Positions 20,453 through 31,906 of a stretch of DNA of 64,000 nt are shown one piece after another (position 1 is the first letter of the stretch; every line of letters begins with the position of its first letter). A program made the translations under genes and the position numbers. The stretch covers positions 25,121 through 89,120 of the forward strand of contig BDIU01000472.1 of assembly GCA_002118135.1 (NCBI GenBank). Reading direction: 5' to 3'. This stretch comes from Trebouxia sp. TZW2008. Lineage: Eukaryota; Chlorophyta; Trebouxiophyceae; Trebouxiales; Trebouxiaceae. The notes below the pieces were generated by a model. It ran no database searches and was not told the origin of the DNA. It worked only from the letters and a program-made list of their open reading frames with translations.

Positions 20453-23313
20453 GTGCTGGAGTCCTTCATTGAAGCTAGGCTGTATCAAGCACCTTGCAAA
20501 GTTGCGACTCACCTCGTCCAGAAGCCATCCTTTGCGCCACGGGTTGCCGGTCGCCCCCGTGCGTTGAGCAGCTTGCAGGCTGCGTGCTCGCAAGTGCAGG
20601 TCGGCGATGTGCTGCAGTTAGAGTGCTCGAAACTAGCGCTCGGAGGCAAGGTACACCTGAAACTTCTGCTGATACATGTTCACAAGGCACTTGTCCCACC
20701 AGTGTCTCACTAAACTTCTTGTCCCAGGGAGTTTGCAAGCATGAGTCCGGACTATTGGTCTTCACTGACGCTCTAATTGGTGAACACCTGACAGCGAGCG
20801 TCACTGAGGTCAAAAAAGGTGATGCCACACAGACCCCCGCTACATCTTGCAGCACGGTGTCGTCATGCAGGGCATCAGAATGTACGCAGCACACTGTCTG
20901 TTGCACGCTATGCTGTGCATCCCCTGACAAGCACACTTTGCAGGTTATGCCAAGGCTGCAAAGCTTGCTGTTCTCAGAGGCCCAGACAACCCAGCAACGC
21001 CGCCTTGTCCACATTTTGGAACCTGTGGAGGCTGCACCTATCAGAACTTACAGTATGGTGCTCAGCTGGAAGCCAAGCAACAGCAAGTTGCTGAGACCCT
21101 GGAGCGAATTGGACGCATCAGCAACTGTGCAGATGTGCTTTTACCCATTGTCCCTTGTCAGCAGCCGTATCACTACCGCAATAACATGCAGTTCACCTTC
21201 AGCAGAGCAGACATTACCTCTGGTCAACATACAAGCAGCAAGCAGCTGATTCTTGGACTGCACAAGCTCAACGGCCCTGCAGAAATCACCCCCATACAAG
21301 CTTGTTTTCTGCAGCATGACAGTGCTAACAAGCTCCTGCAAGCCGTCAACACAGTCTTGAATGCTCAAGACGCAAGCTCAACAAAGCTGTCAGCCTTGAA
21401 TCCTACCACCAATCAGGGTTTCCTGCGCCAGCTGATGCTCAGAAGAAACTCCTGCAACGAATTCATGGTTGTCATTTCCACTTCCAGCCATCAACCACAG
21501 CTTCTGAAACCACTGGTTACAGCACTATGTGATTGCAATGTACCACTCCTCAGCATTGTGAATACTGTCATTCCGATACCACCAATTGCCAGTTCACGCA
21601 GCAGACGTATACCGCAAAGGCGCAAAGCACAGCAGGTCATGAAGCAGCAGCAGCAGGAGCGCTCATATGTACTTAATGGGTCACCAGCAATCACAGAGCA
21701 GATGTGTGGCCTGACATTTCACATATCCCCTGAGTCCTTTTTCCAAGTCAATTCAGCACAAGCTGAAGTGCTGTACAAACTTGTGCGGGATGCAGCTGGT
21801 AAGCTCTGCCCTATCCTTGTGCCCTGCCCTTGCCCTAATCCCTTGCTTTGTCTGGGACCCTGTCAGAGAGAAGAATTTTTGCTAATTTTAGCAATTGTGT
21901 GTCTTGTCGATTGTCTTGCATGCATGATGCATTTGTCAATGAAGCATCTTGCAAGGAGGGCAACGACATGTGAATGCAGCACTTGCAATCAATGCTGTCA
22001 GGCATAGCGAAAAATGCAGTGAGTTCAATCTTTTTGCAGTGCCCTTCTCAAACCAAGAGCTAGTGAACTTCTGCAACTACTCCTGTGTCGCCTGACCTGA
22101 TGCTGCAGCTCTTGCAACAGATTGGTCATGTTGGTTCTTTAGCCACAACCGTCAATGACTGCGTCTTGTATGAGGTTCTGAGACTGTATTTCAATTATTG
22201 AGGCGTTTGGTGCCATGCAGGGTTGCGTGACAATGACATTGTGATGGACCTGTTCTGCGGAACTGGCTCCATTGGGATGAGCCTAGCACAGCATTGCAAG
22301 CATGTGTACGGCTTTGAGGCTTCTGCTACAGCAGTGGCTGATGCAAGACAGAGCATGGCCATGAACAACATCAGCAATGTGACTCTCGTACATGGCGACT
22401 TGGCCAAAGTTGCAGCGACCATGGGGAAGAATTATCCCAAGCCAGATGTCATTGTGACAGGTCTGATGCTGTCAACGCTGTCTCTGCTTTGCTGGTGTGC
22501 GGGGCACGCTTTGCTGGAATGCTATGCACGCTTTGCTCATGTGCATGCTTTGCTTGTGCGCTGTGCATGATTTGCTCATAAGCTGCCCCTGATTTGCTGT
22601 GTTGCTGTGCATGTTCTGCCAATGTGCTGCATCTGCTTTGATGCTCACCTTGTTTTCGCGCTGCCTGGCTGAACAGTTCCTGAGTACAGGCACAGTGCTC
22701 ATGTCAGGCATGTTGTATGTATATCCCTGCAGCTGTGCACTGGACATTTTTTGCCTGATCGCTGCCAGTCAAGTGTTTCTGTGATGCTGTGAGCTGTTGT
22801 TGAAGAAGCACTATCTGTTTCATGGTCAACATATCTCTGCCTTTGCCAAAACATTGCCAAGTCGTGCTGTGTCAGCATTACATTGTTTGCTGTGTGATTT
22901 GCAAATCCAGCTCATGCTGGTATGCCACCTAAGCTGAGGGCATACTTGCAGCAATCTGGGACACGCACCATTCTGTACGTCACTTGTGACCCTGCCACAC
23001 AAGCTGCATTTGTTGCTGAAAGGCTGTCCAAATGTGGTTTGGCGCTTGATTGTTTGTTGTGTGATTTGTAGATCCAGCACGAGCTGGAATGCCACCTGAG
23101 CTGAGGGCATATTTGCAGCAATCTGGGGCCCGCACCATTGTGTATGTCAGTTGCGACCCTGCCACACAAGCTAGAGACATTGCTCAGCTCTGCACGACTC
23201 CTGGAGCTCAATACAGTCTGACACAAATCCAGCCGTGTGACATGTTCCCAAACACACCTCACATTGAATGTGTTGCAGTTCTAGAGCATATTGCACGTGC
23301 AGCTGCAGGATGA
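20453..23313 (+). CDS. TRAM-domain RNA (uracil-5-)-methyltransferase, RlmD/TrmA family, probably plastid
   Basis: Makes 5-methyluridine in rRNA or tRNA from SAM. Exons 20453-20650, 20728-20818, 20944-21798, 22221-22460, 23072-23313 encode 541 residues. A Ser/Ala/Arg-rich leader (about 1-48) resembles a transit peptide. The TRAM domain follows (about 49-107, GDVLQLECSKLALGGKGVC), then an Fe-S cluster motif C118-x5-C-x2-C (CPHFGTCGGC), SAM motif I DLFCGTGSIG (391-400), DPARAG at 462-467, the catalytic Cys489 in VSCDPATQARD, and the terminal TPHIECVAVL carrying the family's conserved Glu. The TRAM plus Fe-S layout fits bacterial RlmD/RlmCD and the plant plastid homologue better than TrmA or TRMT2A. 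Intron 4 holds a decayed copy of the last exon. Plastid targeting is inferred. Confidence 0.92.
22883..23172 (+). repeat. Tandem copy of methyltransferase exon 5 start (pseudo-exon)
   Basis: About 100 bp at 22883-22980 repeat the intron end and first 100 bases of the working exon at 23062-23172, unit about 180 bp. The copy would read DPAHAGMPPKLRAYLQQ and still carries the Cys of the active site. Its acceptor, however, reads TTTGCAA where the working one reads TTTGTAG, so the AG is lost. Differences are roughly half synonymous and half replacement, as in a neutral relic. Confidence 0.9.
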
Positions 23314-24093
23314 CACGAACAGCATGCAAGCATTGCATTTGAATGACTGTTGTGAGCCGGACAGGTGCATGGCGACAGAGAGTTTGAGTTGGATATTGTA
23401 TGCAAAAAGCCTGGTGCATTCTGAGCAACACAGCATGTGATACTGTGTTGACATTTGCCATCAAATGTATACCCCCGCAGAGATGACATCACGTTGTCCT
23501 TTATGCTATTCGCAATCTGCATGTGGTCTGTTGATGATCAAGGCTTGAAGCATTCGGCATTGGCTCGATGCAAAGCACCGTACTGTTGACAGGATGCAAA
23601 GTATCGTACTGTTGACTCGATGCAAAGTATCGTACTGTTGACGGCTGAAAGAAGCCGTAGTAAGAAGCCGTGGTACGCTTAACAAATGATCTGTATGCAT
23701 ATAACAAACTTTACATCACACTCAACAGACTCGGCTGCTACACAGGCAGCAGTCCTTGACTCTCTTTGCTCACATGTACTGACATTTGCGGGGCATCATG
23801 TGAGGTGACAGAGACTATGCACCATGCATGAATTTGTTCCAGAGCAGCTTTCACTCACAGAGGTTCCTGTTATCACAACAGGGACAGATTCCTGTTATCG
23901 TAACACAACAATGACACCTAGCGGCAGAGAGTTTGCTTTGCTTTCTTTATTTTCATTGCACTTCCAGCTTTGTAGATTCAACCCATACGACTTTCAACTG
24001 TTCATGCTGCTCTGGTTGCAGCACTCCTGGGCTGATGATCCTCATACAAGCTCCTGTCATAAGGTGTACTGGTGTAGACTGCTTGCTTGCGGT
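23314..24093. other. Convergent 3' spacer between methyltransferase and carrier
   Basis: A 780-bp region between two genes that end toward each other. It should contain both 3' UTRs. Apart from the short tandem repeat at 23564-23642 I see no feature and no convincing coding frame. Confidence 0.5.
23564..23642. repeat. 26-27-bp tandem repeat, three units
   Basis: Three near-identical units around the core ATGCAAAGTATCGTACTG, at about 23564-23590, 23591-23616 and 23617-23642; the first carries CACC for TATC. It lies in the spacer after the methyltransferase stop. No function is apparent. Confidence 0.85.
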
Positions 24094-27000
24094 TTAACGC
24101 TGCACGTTGACACCACCCTGTTCCTCAACAGCCTTCCTTTCAAAGTAGCCTGTGATCTGGTCACTGACAGCCCATACAATAGCTTGACCAGGAGGAATCC
24201 GCATCAGTCTAGGCAGCAAACCCTTCCACAGTGCACGCAAACCCTCTTCCCTAGGAATGGTTTGTAGGGCATGCCACAGGCCGCGGTATTTGGCAGGACC
24301 CTCTGACCTCTCTTGCGCCATAAGCCGGGTCTGCAGTGTGTATCAAGGAGCGGTGTTGAGAACATCAAGAACGTGCTGCCTTGCAGCCAAATGTATTCAT
24401 TGAGATAATAACAACCAGCAAGCCTTACAGCAAAACGGGGCGTTGTGTCTATCACACCACTGCAAAGAAGCGCTCACCATGAGCTGCCAGAGGCACATGT
24501 TGCTGTAAGAGAATTACACAAGCACTCAACAGAGTACATGCAAGTCTGCCACAGACACCAAAACACACAAGTGTACCAGGCATTGCCAGACTGCTCCAAT
24601 CGTTTAGGCAGATTGGTTTGCATGCTGTGTTTTGGTGCCAACAGAAACCCTCGTGATCACTGGCCTAGCAATTCAGCCACAAGCATGCCAGATGGACTGA
24701 AAGACAACATGTTGATGTGTCTACCCTGATGACATCAAAGGTGCCAGTACAGCAATGTCCTAAGCTGATGTCACGGACTGCAGCGGGTCAGTTGCCACCC
24801 ATCGCCTTCATGCTTGCAGCTGTAATCAATCTAAATAGCAACCAACAGTCTTGCTGATAGGCTCAAGATAGCCAGCCGCGCCCAGATATGTAGTGCTTAC
24901 CTTGATGACATCAAAGGGACCAGTACAGCAGGGCCCCAAGCAGGCAGCTGAAAAGCCTGATGCCATGGACTGCAGTGGCGTCAGTTGCCGCCCATCCCCC
25001 TCATGCTTGCCCCAAAGTATGCTGCAGCAGCCATACAACATTGCTAAATGTATGTTTGCAACACTTCATAGTAAGCATCACTAAATCATGCATGCCTGTA
25101 GCCACTGAAAAGCCTGATGCCGTGGACTACAGCGGCGGCAGTTGCCGCCCGTCACCATCCTGCTTGCCCCAAAGTATGCTGCAGCAGTCACATCGCATTG
25201 TTGAGTGCTCGTCCTTCATATATACCAAGTAAATCTGCATATGCTCAGGCGTGGTACCGTTTATGGTAGAATATGCATCATGAGAGACATCACACATAAC
25301 TGTGACTCAACAGCTGTGCAGCCCCTCATCCAGGGTTGACTACTTGTGGCAGCTCTTGATGTTTTGACAGCGGGCATGCCACTCTTTAATCTTGTAGCTA
25401 GCGAAACTACTTCCTGATTCAAAGACCATGACAAGCAGTTATTTGTTTGCTGCTTTACACAAACGTCCAACTTGGCATATTGAGAAAGGCGTCAGGACCA
25501 GTGCACACAGTACTGTTTTCAACTTCATAGCTTACCCATCAAAGTTATTCTTGGCCCAGAAGAGACACATCTGGTTGGTGCCATTGCGCATGACAGTAGG
25601 AGCTGCACCAGCCCATAGCCCCAACAGCCCTTCCTCCCTTGCAACTGTCATTGCACAGTGCACTGGGCCCTGCAGTGGTATCAAGGTATATGGTCAACAT
25701 CTATGTACAAGGCAAATCTGAATTCAATGTCTCCCTAGTAGCCACATCTGATAGGAGCCACTGCGCATGATAGTTGGGGCTGCACCAGCCCACAGCCACA
25801 ACAGCCCCTCCTGCCTGGCCACTGTCATGGCACAGTGCACTGGACCCTGCAGTATCAGCCAGCTGCCATAAACAACTAGGTACAAGTGTACTGGTCCCTG
25901 CAGTCATTGTGATACAATTAGCATCTACACGCACCAGCGCTGTGCTGCCAAAGTTACCCTACAGGCTGTGCGCTGCATGTTCAGAGCGACTGATCATGCA
26001 AATAAGCCAGACACTCGAGTGGGTTGTAGCCAGCCCAAGCAGCCACCCAAAAGGTGCATAAGCCAAGTCATGTTCCAAACAAGCAAGCTACAATCACTAT
26101 GGGTGATGATACAAGCTTGCCTTGTACCGCAGGAGCTCCTTACTGGTGCCCTTCTGCTGCTGCAGCTTGATCTTGACTACCTCAAAGGGTGTGACTATGA
26201 CCAGCGCTTCTGTGATGCCGGCTGCAAAGCCCGCTGCCAGACGCCTTGCACTTGACAGGTCGCCATTCTGCAATCAGGGAACAGAGTCTGAGTATAGCCT
26301 TAGTATAGTCTTAGTGACGCCATCAGTAACATGCTCCCCAATAGCTGGCAGAAGAATTTGCACAGCACTTGACTATTGAAACTGTTGTTGTGCATTGAAT
26401 GGACATCCAGACTCTAGGTGCAGTGATGCCGCAAACATCACATGCTGTGTCAGTCAAACGTGCTCATGTGCAGAATGCCTGCAATTTCTGCAATCCGCTG
26501 TGAACGCAGGAAGCGCTATGCAGTGAGCTGCCTTTCCGCTTGGCCTGCCTGACTTTAACTCCTCACAGGGCAGGAAGCATCTTCAGTAAAGCATGCTTAG
26601 TAATGATTTTTGTTATTTGCTCTAAAATCTCACCTCATCACGCAGCAGACTCTGATATAAGGCATTTGTGCCCATACGCAGTGCATACTTGAGGGTGAGG
26701 TGCACAGCAAATGGAGTTAGACCTTTCCATAATGCCCTCACACCCTCTTCCTTGATGACTGTTTCGCCACAGTGCCAGATGCCTGTGCAGTCATCACGGT
26801 CAGCAACCTTGCTGTACTTACCCAGCCTGTTTCAAGGTAGAGGTGCAGAGATGTCAAGGCAGTGCTAACAAGCTTACCTTTGTACTTGCCCACATGATCA
26901 AGCTGTAGTCTAGTTTTAATAACATCTATCGGCTGGAGACAGCATGCTTCAGCAGCACCTCCAATAGAGCCTACGTCAGCGCGACACAATGATTTTGAGG

Positions 27001-27109
27001 GTAATGCTCGCTCATGTGCATCGTGTTGAGCCGCGCATCCCGTACCAGCTATGCTTTTGACGGCAGGATGCGCAGGTTTCAGTGGCTTATGATCACTGTC
27101 ACCGACCAT
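24094..27109 (-). CDS. Mitochondrial succinate/fumarate carrier (SFC1/ACR1 type)
   Basis: Inner-membrane mitochondrial carrier that exchanges cytosolic succinate for matrix fumarate, linking the glyoxylate cycle to the TCA cycle. Exons 27046-27109, 26878-26970, 26634-26782, 26121-26267, 25536-25669, 24901-25021, 24094-24330 encode 314 residues, the normal carrier length. The three repeat signatures are PIDVIKTR, PFEVVKIK and PFDVIKTR. Blocks ACCLQPIDVIKTRLQLD, GVRALWKGLTPFAVHL, GAAPTVMRNGTNQ and PRLMRIPPGQAIVWAVSDQ match plant mSFC1 closely. The intron after the 26121-26267 exon uses a GC donor (AAG|GCAAGC). Decayed copies of two exons lie in its introns. The first exon was chosen because its ATG and phase join directly to the AGSIGG block. 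Confidence 0.95.
24735..25190 (-). repeat. Three copies of carrier exon 6 (one working, two decayed)
   Basis: The working exon is 24901-25021. A copy at about 25100-25187 keeps the acceptor and the start of the exon, including the KHEGDG-like stretch in altered form. A second copy at about 24735-24830 holds the exon body, with indels that break the frame. The two copies flank the working exon on both sides. Confidence 0.85.
25536..25860 (-). repeat. Duplicated carrier exon 5
   Basis: The working exon 25536-25669 (GPVHCAMTVAREEGLLGLW) has an upstream copy at about 25741-25853 reading GPVHCAMTVARQEGLLWLW, with its CTGCAG acceptor intact. The copy changes the conserved MRNGTNQ motif to MRSGSYQ, so it probably does not make a working carrier. 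Confidence 0.88.
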
Positions 27110-28288
27110 CCTGCCCCTGACGTATTGAACGGGGTGACCTTTGTGCCTCGCTCAACACGCCACCGCACTTGGCTAGCGCCGCAATGACAATTTGAAAAGG
27201 CCCGGCCTCGCGCACTGTCAGCAACGGCCAAGATTCGAACCTTTCGGTGCTTCGCGTCACAGCGTCGCGGTCGTAGCGAGCCGCCACCGCCTGACCGACT
27301 CCAGCAGCTAACAACGAGCTGCCGCGCGCAGTAGCGCACGACCTCCGCTGCGTGCTACACAAATGCGCCCGCAGACCTAATCTTGTTTGTCAAGCTTTGA
27401 CCGGTGTTTGCTCGGCCCCTAGATGTTGACTGAGGGGTGACTCATGGCATGCTTGCAAGACTTGCTTGACCTGCAGTATTTGAATGTGGAGCATTGGCTG
27501 GGGTGCGGGCCAAGTACCCTGGTTTGTTTGAGAGCTGCGGTTATAACATGCGCGTTTTTTTTGCGCAACATGATCATTTGGGGGTGTTTCACTATGTCAT
27601 AGACTGCCTTAATTTGATGGACATGTAGTCATTGCCACAGTGTGGCACATGTGATCAGCCTTGTTGGCTGGCTAAAGCATGTGAAATTATTCTCTCTTTC
27701 TCTTTGCAACTGCTCATTTCGCTTTTTACAGGGCCCTGGCAGAGCCCAAACAACTTACGGCAGCCTGCATGTTGTCGGCATCGCTCTTCAGCAAACACAA
27801 ATATGGCATGCACTGCAATAGCGCAGGGCTGGTCAGCAAATTTACAAAGCTTAAACAGCAAAATCCAAGGACTCTGTATGGTCTATAGTAACATGCGTTA
27901 AAAGCTGTGAAGGGCCTCGTCAGAGCATTACACTTCTGCATGCAAACCATCACGCTATACAAGCTGCAAAGGGGGAAATACTCCAATCACACCAAAACTG
28001 ACAAAACCTTTATTGCACTGTGTGTGCTCCAAAATTGTCTGACCAAGCATACAGAGCCTGCTGACATGTGCAGACTTGGGCATGACGTGACTTCAAACAA
28101 GCCCCCACATTATCGCCCTACACACTACGGATGCTATCTCATGCATCAGCTGCCATGCTCTTTCTGCTGTTGGCAGTCTTTCCAGTGCATAGCTGGAGTC
28201 TTCTCGTGAACTGCATCTGTCTTGCGCTGCATCTGACTGAACTGCAGTCTACATCTGGCTGAAACTGCAGTATGCATCTGACCAACCC
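27110..28288. other. Carrier promoter and dioxygenase 3' spacer
   Basis: The first roughly 300 bases next to the carrier start are CpG-rich and probably the promoter. The rest is AT-richer and should include the 3' UTR of the dioxygenase. A short inverted repeat, GCGC-T8-GCGC, lies near 27555. No gene is recognised. Confidence 0.45.
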
Positions 28289-31133
28289 TTACTCAGCCTC
28301 AAGTGGGACAGTAGGCTTGTAACCAGCAACTTTGATACCTCCACGGTTTCCAACCTCTACACTGCCACCATAGATTTCCAGATAAGCATCTGGTAGAGGC
28401 CGCTCGACAGGTGGCGCAATCCACAATCGCAGCAGATGTCGCCTCTCGTCAAAGTCCTGCGCAGACAGCGTCATCGTCAGACTGATTCGTCTTCATCATG
28501 TACATGCTTGCTAGTGATACGCTATGACCCTGCCAGGTGCATACAGAAACAGAGCTCAAGGGCAGAACTGACAAAGTCAGGCCTTGACATTGAGGTGGCA
28601 AACATGTCTCGCAGCTTGCAGTCACATCACTGTCAGCAAAGGGTGCAAATGATGCACTGGGATGGGTAATACACATCAAGGTTTGGAGGTTGACAAGGCA
28701 AACAAAACCCTCAATAGCTTGAAGGAGACTCACTGGGAAGTCCTCAAACTCAGCTCGGGTGTGTAGCTGAGTGTGATTGTTCAGCAGCTGCACATCGCCA
28801 GGCTGTAGCATGGAGTCCATGCGCAGAGCATCGCTGCTTGCGATCTCATTGAACAGTGCCATGGCCTCATAGTGCTGCTGCGTCAGCCTTGGCACATCAG
28901 AATGCCTCTGTGACAGATGGTAGTAGTTGTCTGAGTAGTTGACGCTCAAGCCACCCTGCAGTCATGGCAATACTGCTGTGAGTCTGATGAAAACAACAGC
29001 AGCTCTGTCGGCACAAGATCAATTGAGGCTTCAACTGTGAGCTGCATGCGCACTGCTTGTGCACTCCATTGTGACAGATACTGCTGGTCTGAGACAGGGA
29101 CACCTCTGTGGATGTGTTGGGCATAAGGCAGGTGCTCAAGAGTGTATGCAGACACTGTGCATCAATATGCTGTCAGACAATGTGCCCACCTTGAAGTAGT
29201 TGAAGATGGGGATCTGGAAGTAGGGCTGTTTGCCTTCAGGCACTTCACCCTTCCTGTCCATGTACCAAGGGGCAGCCATGACAGGAGCCAGGTCAGGCCT
29301 ACGCTTCAAGATCTCATTGTGCACTGTCATGGAGCTGCTCCAACTGCTCAAGCCTCCTGACTTGGCGTTCTTCAAGCACAGCAATGCTGCAAGCACACCT
29401 CAGTTTTCAGCAGCGAAACAGCATGTCAGTCATGCATGAATCCAGGTGTTTAGGCAGTCCAAACACAGCATCAATGCAGGCATATGACAAAGTCAGAACA
29501 GACGCACCATGTCAAACCATCTTACACTCGTTGGACATAAGACATTGCAAGACTACTTGACGATTGCACAGCACGGAGTCAACAGCAATTGAGGGCACTC
29601 ACACCAGGCATGCAAGCCGAGCCCACTTCACACAGGAGCAAGCGCATGCTGTTTCATCGAGTCAAACCAGGCATGGCAATTGTGTTGCAAGCAAGCTTGG
29701 GCAACAGACATTTCCATTTGCTGAAAGCAAATGAGATGACAACAGAGAGCTAGCCAACTAGATGCAGGGCAGTGCTGATGCTCACCAACAATGTCTGAAG
29801 CGTCATTGTGGTACGGCTGAGCCGCGTGTGTGGCATACAGGCGGGTGTTTGGATCACTGGGGTCATGGTTCAGATCCTGCATTCAGCAAAGAGCAGTGTG
29901 AGCAAAGCATCATCTGTCAGCACAAATCGATTGTGACAACATGCTGCACTGAATCAGAGAATTAATGCTTGCTGCAGCAGCACCACCACAGCTCAAGGCT
30001 GTCACCAAATCAGCCCAAAATTAAACCCTGTGTTTTGTAAAAGGAACATACAATGGCATGTGTACCTTGATGTGACCAATCAAGTGCCCTTTCTTGTTCT
30101 GTGAAACAGCCTTGCCCCAGTACAGGCCAAAGCCCCAGTAGGCAGCAATGGTCTCCTTCCTGCTGTATCTGTCAACTGGGACGCCCCTGCACTCATGAAG
30201 GCCCATCAGGGACTGCGGCTCACATAGCCAACACATACTGTGGTTGCACTCATGACAAAGGCCTATAAGAAGTTGCAGCTCACACAGGCATGAAGTGCAA
30301 AGACTACTCAGGACTGCAACTAGCATAGCCAAACAACACAGACCCTGATTGCACTCCTGACAACGGCCTGTGATGGGTTGCAGCTTACACAGGCTTGAAT
30401 TACAGACTTGGGTCTGTTTGCTCTGGACCATTGGTGAGCCCGAGAGCATGTTGCTGACAGTCACATGCTTTGCAGCTCAACTGCTGTGCTCAATGATCAC
30501 CAATGATGAACAGCATATCTGATGTGACAAGCATGGCAGTCATTATGGCAGTCTTACAACAATATACAGCACTATGAAATGCATGCATATAGGCTGACCT
30601 GATGATTTGGAAGCCCCTGCCGCTGCGCACTTCTTCTCTGAATCCAGTCAGCCTTGGCCCAAGGCCAGGCAAGGGGAAGTCTTGCTTGGTGACATCCTGC
30701 ACAGAAACTTGAGAGCTTGAAGCCATTGTCAGCAGAGGAGGTGCTGTGTATCCTGTTTGATAAGGTTGCAGTGAAGCACAGGGTCTGTGCAGTTGAGCAC
30801 CTCATCTCTACCTGTATGTCCTTTCCGGACTTGACAACAGCAGACACAGCTGTGTCCAGCTCTGCTATGTCTTGCTCTGTCAGATCATAGATGTGTTCTG
30901 TGTTGTGCTTGTACTGGTCAGCATACCAAGCTGACGGTCCAGTGACTGGAGTGAAAGGATGGACAGTTGGTGCACTGCAGCAGAATGAAAGCGAAGTTGA
31001 ATGTCACTTCTGGAAGGGTGAGTGCATGTCTACATTGAACAGCAAGAGATCCAGCCTGCAGCTCAAGCTGAAAAGCAGTTAAGGCTGAAAGCATCAGGGA
31101 CTGACCTAGCAGATCCAGACGCAGAGCGGGCAT
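28289..31133 (-). CDS. TauD/TfdA-family Fe(II)/2-oxoglutarate dioxygenase (clavaminate-synthase-like)
   Basis: Non-haem iron oxygenase; substrate unknown. Exons 31106-31133, 30812-30945, 30599-30696, 30066-30186, 29786-29876, 29190-29386, 28734-28955, 28289-28456 encode 352 residues, matching plant clavaminate-synthase-like proteins. The iron facial triad is visible: H150-N-D152 in QPYHNDASDIV and distal H304 in DERRHLLRLW, where R307 should bind 2-oxoglutarate. VTGPSAWYADQYK and LLCLKNAKSGGLSSW are family blocks. An ATG at 30726 opens a longer frame, but a clean CAG acceptor at 30697 and the upstream VTGPSAW exon show that it is intronic. The tiny first exon is the least certain part. Confidence 0.87.
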
Positions 31134-31906
31134 ACGCTGGTCTGTTGGGGATAGCGGATTGCTGGTGTGTGCTGCTGTCTGTGACCTGTGCTGTGGCTGC
31201 TGGAGCCATGATAGGCGTCTAAACGAAGCTGCTAAAGACGAGCAGGCCGGTCCGGGCTTATCAGAGCTTGAACTTGTTGCGCAGGGTTTGCTGACAGGTC
31301 TGTCGATACGAGCCGGTATGAAGTGCTACGAAGAGATCAATTGATCAGCGCTTGCTTAATCGCTTACGTCTGTATCACTCAGCTAGTCCGAGCTCGATAA
31401 ACAAGATACGTTGATTGCAGGAAAGACTACGACGCCAATAGCAGGTGAGGTGTCGCAACAAATGCGTTCCGAAAGCTTCAAGAAGAGCTAGCACACCAGT
31501 ATCGCAAGATCTTCAGCCAATGCGTTTGCAGATGATGCCGAACGTGGCGCCTGGTCGAGAAGCTTGCATTACATATCCGCGGGCTTGGCCGCGCTGCACG
31601 TGCCAGACAAAATTTCAAGCTAAAATGCCAAGTAATCACATTTCAGCAGTACTTTGCAGTGGTACTTGCAATATTGTCACTCAGAAATCTCATGCCTGCA
31701 CGTGCCGGCAAAGGCGCAGTACTGGATTAGCTGAAGTGAAACGCCCTTGGCGCTGCATTTCGCCCTGCCCCACTGCAAGCCCCAGCGACTGCTGCATTGG
31801 CTTTGCATGCATTTACTGCCGGCATATACTTGTCCATGTGCGACAGTTTGATCAGGAAGGGCATCGCATTCAGGCAAGCTTGACGAGTGTTAGTGCTTTG
31901 CCGAAC
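31134..31906. promoter_or_regulatory. Divergent dioxygenase / SDR promoter region
   Basis: The two genes start away from each other, 773 bp apart. The middle part (about 31200-31600) is CpG-rich. The SDR frame stays open upstream to an ATG at 31445, so an N-terminal extension (possible targeting peptide) cannot be excluded. No other gene is seen. Confidence 0.45.

Noticed and set aside
27225..27300. tRNA-like B-box (GGTTCGAATC on the minus strand) in the carrier promoter
   Set aside because: The T-stem has mismatches, no acceptor stem can be paired and no anticodon arm is convincing.
30572..30847. Dioxygenase start at the ATG in the 30726 region
   Set aside because: The frame between 30697 and 30811 is intronic: conserved family residues continue across it only when it is spliced out.
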